DNA of 64,000 nucleotides. Origin: Icerya purchasi (Eukaryota > Arthropoda > Insecta > Hemiptera > Monophlebidae). The notes under the pieces were generated by a model. It worked only from the letters and a program-made list of their open reading frames with translations, ran no database searches and had not been told where the DNA came from. Every line of letters begins with the position of its first letter. Within the stretch, counting starts at the first letter, position 1. Below are positions 59,001 to 64,000 of the stretch, piece by piece. The stretch covers positions 493,665,352 to 493,729,351 of the forward strand of contig CM077115.1 of assembly GCA_039619475.1 (NCBI GenBank), given 5' to 3'. A program made the translations under genes and the position numbers.

Positions 59001-60544
59001 TGGATAATTGAGTGTACGGCCTAACATTACGATTATACACACCAGATGTGAGCTGTACAGCTCGGTCGGAGTAGGAGTTGAGAAGCGGATATGTGTCTGC
59101 AGTCGGAAAGAAAACATATATAACTACTCTAGCGGAGTTGATTCGGACACCTCTACTGAGAAGTTATTGACGGAATATTTTCTTACCACGCACAGTTTTC
59201 CTGAAGAAATGCAAGTAGTGATCGGTTTGAGGAGGACAGGCAAATTTCTTAAAAAAGGTTCGTAACATCGTTTTCATCGTCTTTAATGTGATTTTTTAAT
59301 AAACTTTCAATACAGATTATAATTTATAACAGACGCATTAGTATTATTTATGTAGTAGTATGCTTTTTTTATTTCCCTATAGTCGTTGTATAAATATAAG
59401 TATTCCACTATTACGCCTAAAAATTCCTTTGTTGGTCAATATTCTGAGCACATCGCTGAGTGCAAGACTGTTTGCCTAGAGAAGGAATTCTCCTGCGAGG
59501 ATCATTGAGAAATACATTTTGGATGATGAATATGGCACACGCTATTTATAATATAAAATATCACTAATAAATCTATTTAATATAATCGTTCTATATGGTT
59601 ATTGAAATTTTTCGTTTGCCTGGAATTTTCTGCATAATTAAATTTGAGTTGCTGACGCTTTATTTGTAAAATACATTGCCGATACGTGAAAACAAAATTA
59701 TTAGATAAATGAAGGAGTTATTAAATAAGGAAATAACGAATACAAAAAGATATTTAATTTGCGCTCGGTTGTTTTTGATTATTTTTTCACAGCAGCAGCG
59801 TCATCATAGTACGCAGAGAAGGCCGCACGCAATTACCCCGATGCTTGTTTTAGAGTTTAAACTAAATCTGTCTTTCGTCGTGAAATTAGCATTAATTGCT
59901 ATGCGCCAGTTTGAAAAACAATTTTCTGAATAACTAATAAGTGTCGTATTCGGGCGCTTGCGTGAATGTGTACTGTGCGTGAATAATAATTAAATTAGTT
60001 AATAAGCTCGCTCTCAATTTTCATGCAACTATATTTTAACTCGCATTTAGCAGAAAGATCGTTTAGATTTTATCGGTGGACATTCGTGAATGGAAATAAA
60101 ATTTACCCGCATGATAATTAAACAAGTCCCGTGATCAGGGAAAAAAACGCCTAAATACATTTACGACAGTTTTAAGGCAATTTGATGATTAAAATTGAAA
60201 GTGACCCCCACACGTCACCTACAAAGAGTTCAGTAATAAAGTAAGTTTTATCCTTTCAAGATTAGCGTGTAAAATGTTTCTTACCGTGTTGGTATTTAGT
60301 AAACTACGCCTCAGTTTATAAACATAATATTTGTACCATTTCGAACATGTTTGCACATTGCAATATCGGAATTATACGAACTTGTTGCTAATTATCGTTT
60401 ACAATCATGGCATTAGCACGATTACAAAGCTCTCGAATACGTCAGTTATTTCAACGTTTAAGACTAAATTTAATAAATGTCGACGTTAGGATGATTTCAA
60501 CTATTTAAATATTATTTCAAATGTTTATAAACTTTTTGCATGTA
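59001..60544. other. no recognisable gene
   Basis: ORFs at 59008-59265 and 59709-59933 (plus) have no motif I know. The first lies at the 5' side of the RTE-like element and may belong to its leader or to older sequence. Confidence 0.4.
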
Positions 60545-62369
60545 CAGTAAAACCCCGATTATCCGTGTTAATTGGGGATTCGTCATGCACGAATACGGGA
60601 AAACACGGTTGACACGCAACCGTCCGTTCCGCGAGTTTTTATGTATCCCAAACCTTGCGACCTACGTAATATGTGGGTCGGGAGGGTCTTCACTCCATTT
60701 CATATTATGAAATGATAGCTGACCATCTACGATTGCAATTGTATAATTTTCTGATTGTTTTGTTTTATAATAAATATGTATAATAGTAGTACCGTATATG
60801 AAATGATAGCTGTGATATAAAACCCCTTTTAGCGAGAAGGAAACTGGATTATTTAGATTAATTAAATTAAGTAAATACTATACATACGGACAATTTATAA
60901 AATTCAAAGTTTTTATTCATTTTAAATACTGTATAATGTGACAAGACGAAGAAACAAGGACACAAAGTAGAGTAGAAACAAAAATGAAATGAACGTAAGG
61001 TACAGAAAAAAAGTGTTATAAAAAGGAATATAGAATAACTTAGACTAGATATTAATTTTTTCTAATACCTCCTCGTCATTTAAAACATGCTTAGCTGGTG
61101 TTCCACAGGGCAGTGTGTTGGGGCCAATTTTATTTAACATATTCCTTTATGATTTCCCTGTATCGCCCCGCATTAACACGGCGCTCTTTGCCGATGATGC
61201 TGCGCTGTATTGCAACTCATACAGACCGAATGCAATAGCCAACAAGCTCCAACATGAGGTTGACCGCGTCCTTCGCTTTTTTAAAAAATGGCGTATCTCT
61301 ATTAATCCGGCAAAATCTGAGGCAATTCTATTTTCTCGTAGGTACCCATTGACCACTAAGAAACTGCATGTACTAGGTACCGACATTCCTCGGTCCGATC
61401 AAGCTCGATACCTCGGCGTGATATTAGAGAAAAGGTTAAACTTTAATAAACATCTCGATCATGCAGTGGCCAAAACTAATCGCGCTATCTGCGCTATTTA
61501 TCCAATGTTCCATCGCAGATCGTTTCTAAACATTCACAACAAATTAATTCTATATAAGGCACTTATTAGACCAATCTTAACCTACGCATCGCCTGTGTGG
61601 TCCTCAGTTTCTAACGCCCGCTTTAAACAATTACAGCTCATACAAAATAGATGTCTCAGCTGCGTACTAAACGCATCCCGCTATACCAGAATTCGAATGA
61701 TGCGTAATGTCCTCAAACTACCATATCTTCGTAATTATGTACTTTCTTCGACAAAAAATTTTTTTGAAAATTGCTCGACCCACAGTAATCCACTTATTAA
61801 CCACATCGGGAATTACGATTCCAGGCAACTCCAATTTATGTATTCAAAATATAAGCACAGGCGTCTAAAGCATAATCTTCTATAATTTTTTACCAGTATA
61901 TATTATATCATTTCTTTATTTTTTCACTCACAGTCCTGTTCCTCACGTGTTGTATCTGAATCCTTATTCCTTAAGCAGACTTTATTCCCAACTACTCATC
62001 ATATCTGCGCGAAGGTTTTTTTTAAAATTTTTTCCTACAATGACACTATTGCTAAATTTTTAATTATAATAACCTATAATCGTTTTTTATATGTTGCATC
62101 GTGCGGTAAGACAATTCGTCGATACGCTAGTTCAACTTGCACTGCCAACGTTATGTTGTATCGTAATTTGCATAAATATATTCTTTCTTTCTCTTCTTCT
62201 TTATTAAAAAAGTCAGTCAGTTTGAAAGATTCTCTTTCTCTTTGCCGTATCTTCGTCTGGAAATTTGGAAACTGCAGAACCGTTTTTACAGAAAGCACAC
62301 GAGTTTAAAAAGATGCACGGATAAACCGCCAACCGGTTAAAACACACACGGATAATCGCGGTTTTATTG
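60545..62369. mobile_element. pogo/Tigger-type element (transposase lost) holding a Jockey insert
   Basis: Inverted termini CAGTAAAACCCCGATTATCC at 60545 and, on minus from 62369, CAATAAAACCGCGATTATCC. TA flanks both ends (60543-60544 and 62370-62371). Further subterminal similarity includes 'gcacgaatacgggaaaacacgg' near 60585 and 'gatgcacggataaaccgcc' near 62313. CAGT-AAACCCCGATTATCCG ends are a pogo/Tigger hallmark. No pogo transposase is left. A Jockey reverse transcriptase fragment sits inside. Confidence 0.82.
61082..61888 (+). pseudogene. Jockey-like reverse transcriptase fragment with intact 3' frame
   Basis: Frame from about 61085 reads CLAGVPQGSVLGPILFNIFL (motif B), TALFADDAALYCNS (motif C with FADD), WRISINPAKSEAILFSRRYP, ARYLGVILEKRLNFNKHLDH (motif E), IRPILTYASPVWSSVS and LIQNRCLSCVLNASR, ending in a stop after KHNLL (61883-61888). 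The open part from Met 61115 is 256 codons without interruption, so the copy is young. The 5' two thirds (ORF1, endonuclease, motif A) are missing. It differs from the Jockey-like copy at 11301. It is nested in the pogo/Tigger element. Confidence 0.9.
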
Positions 62370-63528
62370 TATTATAAATCGTTAATGTATTGTTTTTTTT
62401 TTTTTAATTCTCCCCACCATGTTTATTGATAAATGACAAACAAATGGTATTGTTTGATCGTGTCGATCGATTTTTTTTTTTTATAATTATGCTTTTTAAT
62501 TATTTCCATTTAGTTTATTTCTCTCGAGAATGGGTTTTTTGATTTTTAAAAAAGTTATTTTTAAGATTTTTTAGTTTTAAAAGTTTTCTCGTTGTTTTAA
62601 CTCCGGTAATATATTAGATGTTACTAAGAAACAATTGATAAAACTTCTTTCCATTTTTGAAGAACCCATGGCGGTTTCCTGGATTCGAAAGTTATAAATT
62701 CTTTTTAATACTATCACTATATTGTTTCCTAATGGGGTCGTTATTATAGCCATTCTCATTTTGTTCATCCATTCTTTGTTATTTATTCCCTATTTAACTA
62801 TATGTGACTAAAATTGCCATTTTTTACTGTGTAATGTAGTTATATGTACACATATATATATATATTTTTTTTTTTTTAAATGTTTTTACATTTTTATATA
62901 AATTATAAAATTTTAAATGGGTTCTGTACGTTACGTAACGTGAAATAAATTTATACCTTCAACGACGACGACATAATATGGTGTATTATTGCTTTCTTGG
63001 AGTATTTAATATTCAAAGTTCGGATTAATGTTCCTTGCTAATCAAGGCTGGAAAAAAAAACAAACATCAAAGTCTTATCTTCTATAAAATTCCATTAAAC
63101 GATCAAGGCCGTTTCTAAGAGCTTCGGTCCCGAGGTCCGCAAAATATCAGTTGCTCGGATTAAATGGACCGAAATTTGAAATATGAGTTTATCCAATAAA
63201 CCTTATTGAAATGTAATAATATCTTTTTTACCCCGCTTAATCTCGAACAAAAGTGGAGAAAGTTAAAGTTTTCATGAATTCCACGGAAATTACCGTTTTT
63301 TTTTTTCTTATTTACATTTTTAAATACAATAAAGGGCCATTATATATACTACTGTTCAATTTTACGTTTTCTCGGCATTATGCTTTCGGTAACAATGGCA
63401 TGTAAAGAAGTACACTGGAACTTGTTCAATTGTCATGTGTCATGCTTTAGAATATAAATAAAAACGATGAAAATGGATAAACGCTAACTAGATAATACCT
63501 ACTTTAAATCCACTGCCGATTGTTACAA
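62370..63528. other. AT-rich stretch without recognisable gene
   Basis: T runs at 62393-62405 and 62470-62481, (TA)n at 62848-62863. No motif-bearing ORF. Confidence 0.5.
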
Positions 63529-63639
63529 TTAAATTTTAGTATTTAGATGGCATCTTGACGCGGGTCGGTTGGGTTCCTTCTTTACCCGTTTCCCCTTCCT
63601 TCTGTTTTGTTTTTTTGTCCCTTTCCTCTTCTTCTTATG

Positions 63640-63780
63640 TCTGTATCGAACCATTGACATTGTGAGCACCGGAAGGCGGGTGTGGCCATAATGTCGGATG
63701 GGAATCTCGCCTTTCTGGCCGTTGGCACTGTGGGCACTGCGAGGCAGTTGTGGCCACAGTGTCGGCTGACAGTTGTGTTT
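63640..63780. repeat. imperfect ~75-bp tandem repeat, GC-richer
   Basis: The unit 'cattgtgagcaccggaaggcgggtgtggccataatgtcgg' (63659) recurs as 'cactgtgggcactgcgaggcagttgtggccacagtgtcgg' (63727). Overlapping ORFs on both strands reflect this repeat and have no known motif. Confidence 0.6.
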
Positions 63781-63901
63781 CCCTTCCACTTCCTGTGAGC
63801 TCCTTTCGCCGTGTTTTGTTGGGGTGGGGAAAGCCTTTATTTTTCGCGCAATTATATCGAGAAATTTTGGTTGGAATATTCAAGCAGTTTATTTATATAT
63901 C

Positions 63902-64000
63902 CATGGGCGTCGCCAGCGGGGGCCGGGGGGGCAGCTGCCCCCCCTGGAGCCTTGAAACTTTTTAATCAACTGGCCATAATGAGTATTCATAGGCGCGTAA
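63902..64000. mobile_element. hAT-type terminus running off the window edge
   Basis: Starts CATGGGCGTCGCCAGCGGGG, close to the CATGGGCGTACCCAG terminus at 47064, and is followed by a palindromic G-run/C-run block (ggggggcagctgcccccc). The rest of the element is outside the window. Confidence 0.55.

Overview
The window is nuclear DNA of an animal, most likely an insect and plausibly a hemipteran. It is AT-rich, has many homopolymer and (TA)n tracts, and carries a spliced host gene surrounded by DNA transposons (mariner, pogo/Tigger, hAT, PIF/Harbinger, Helitron), non-LTR retrotransposons (Jockey-like, RTE-like) and several tRNA-derived SINE families. No bacterial-type operons, rRNA genes or CRISPR arrays were seen. 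The species-level guess is inference only.

Layout. 0-5.7 kb: remnant of a SWIM-zinc-finger-like transposon protein, a SINE and small repeats. 5.78-8.9 kb: the last two exons of a host SFT2-family vesicle transport gene, with a mariner element in the intron between them. 11.3-12.8 kb: Jockey-like reverse transcriptase. 15.7-16.9 kb: satellite-like repeats with a GC-rich 52-bp tandem duplication. 17.1-18.9 kb: broken inverted copy of an unrecognised gene whose intact 517-codon copy lies at 44.2-45.8 kb. 23.1-30.3 kb: a large palindrome (two arms of about 2 kb, 1.29-kb spacer) whose left arm is split by a Harbinger-like element. 30.7-36.5 kb: retrotransposon graveyard with two non-LTR elements head to head and a tRNA-derived SINE. 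37.2-37.6 kb: Helitron helicase remnant. 40-41.6 and 50.8-52.1 kb: two copies of a long hairpin element and degenerate repeats. 41.9-43.3 and 47.06-50.2 kb: two hAT elements. 52.3-59.1 kb: an RTE-like element split by a structurally complete PIF/Harbinger transposon (54380-58327). 60.5-62.4 kb: a pogo/Tigger element split by a Jockey fragment. The last 100 bases open another hAT terminus.

The most notable structures are: (1) the two copies of the 517-codon gene, which share a 785-bp block that looks identical while both flanks of that block are clearly diverged, as expected for recent gene conversion; (2) the PIF/Harbinger element, whose two genes lie on opposite strands and are interlocked, each one's large exon sitting in the other's intron; (3) the near-identical palindrome arms, whose identity drops close to the point where a transposon interrupts one arm; and (4) two dispersed copies of a 0.4-0.5 kb near-perfect hairpin. 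Apart from the SFT2 gene, nothing here can be assigned with confidence to host metabolism. The 517-codon intronless ORF is the best candidate for an undescribed gene and could derive from an endogenous large DNA virus, but that is unproven.
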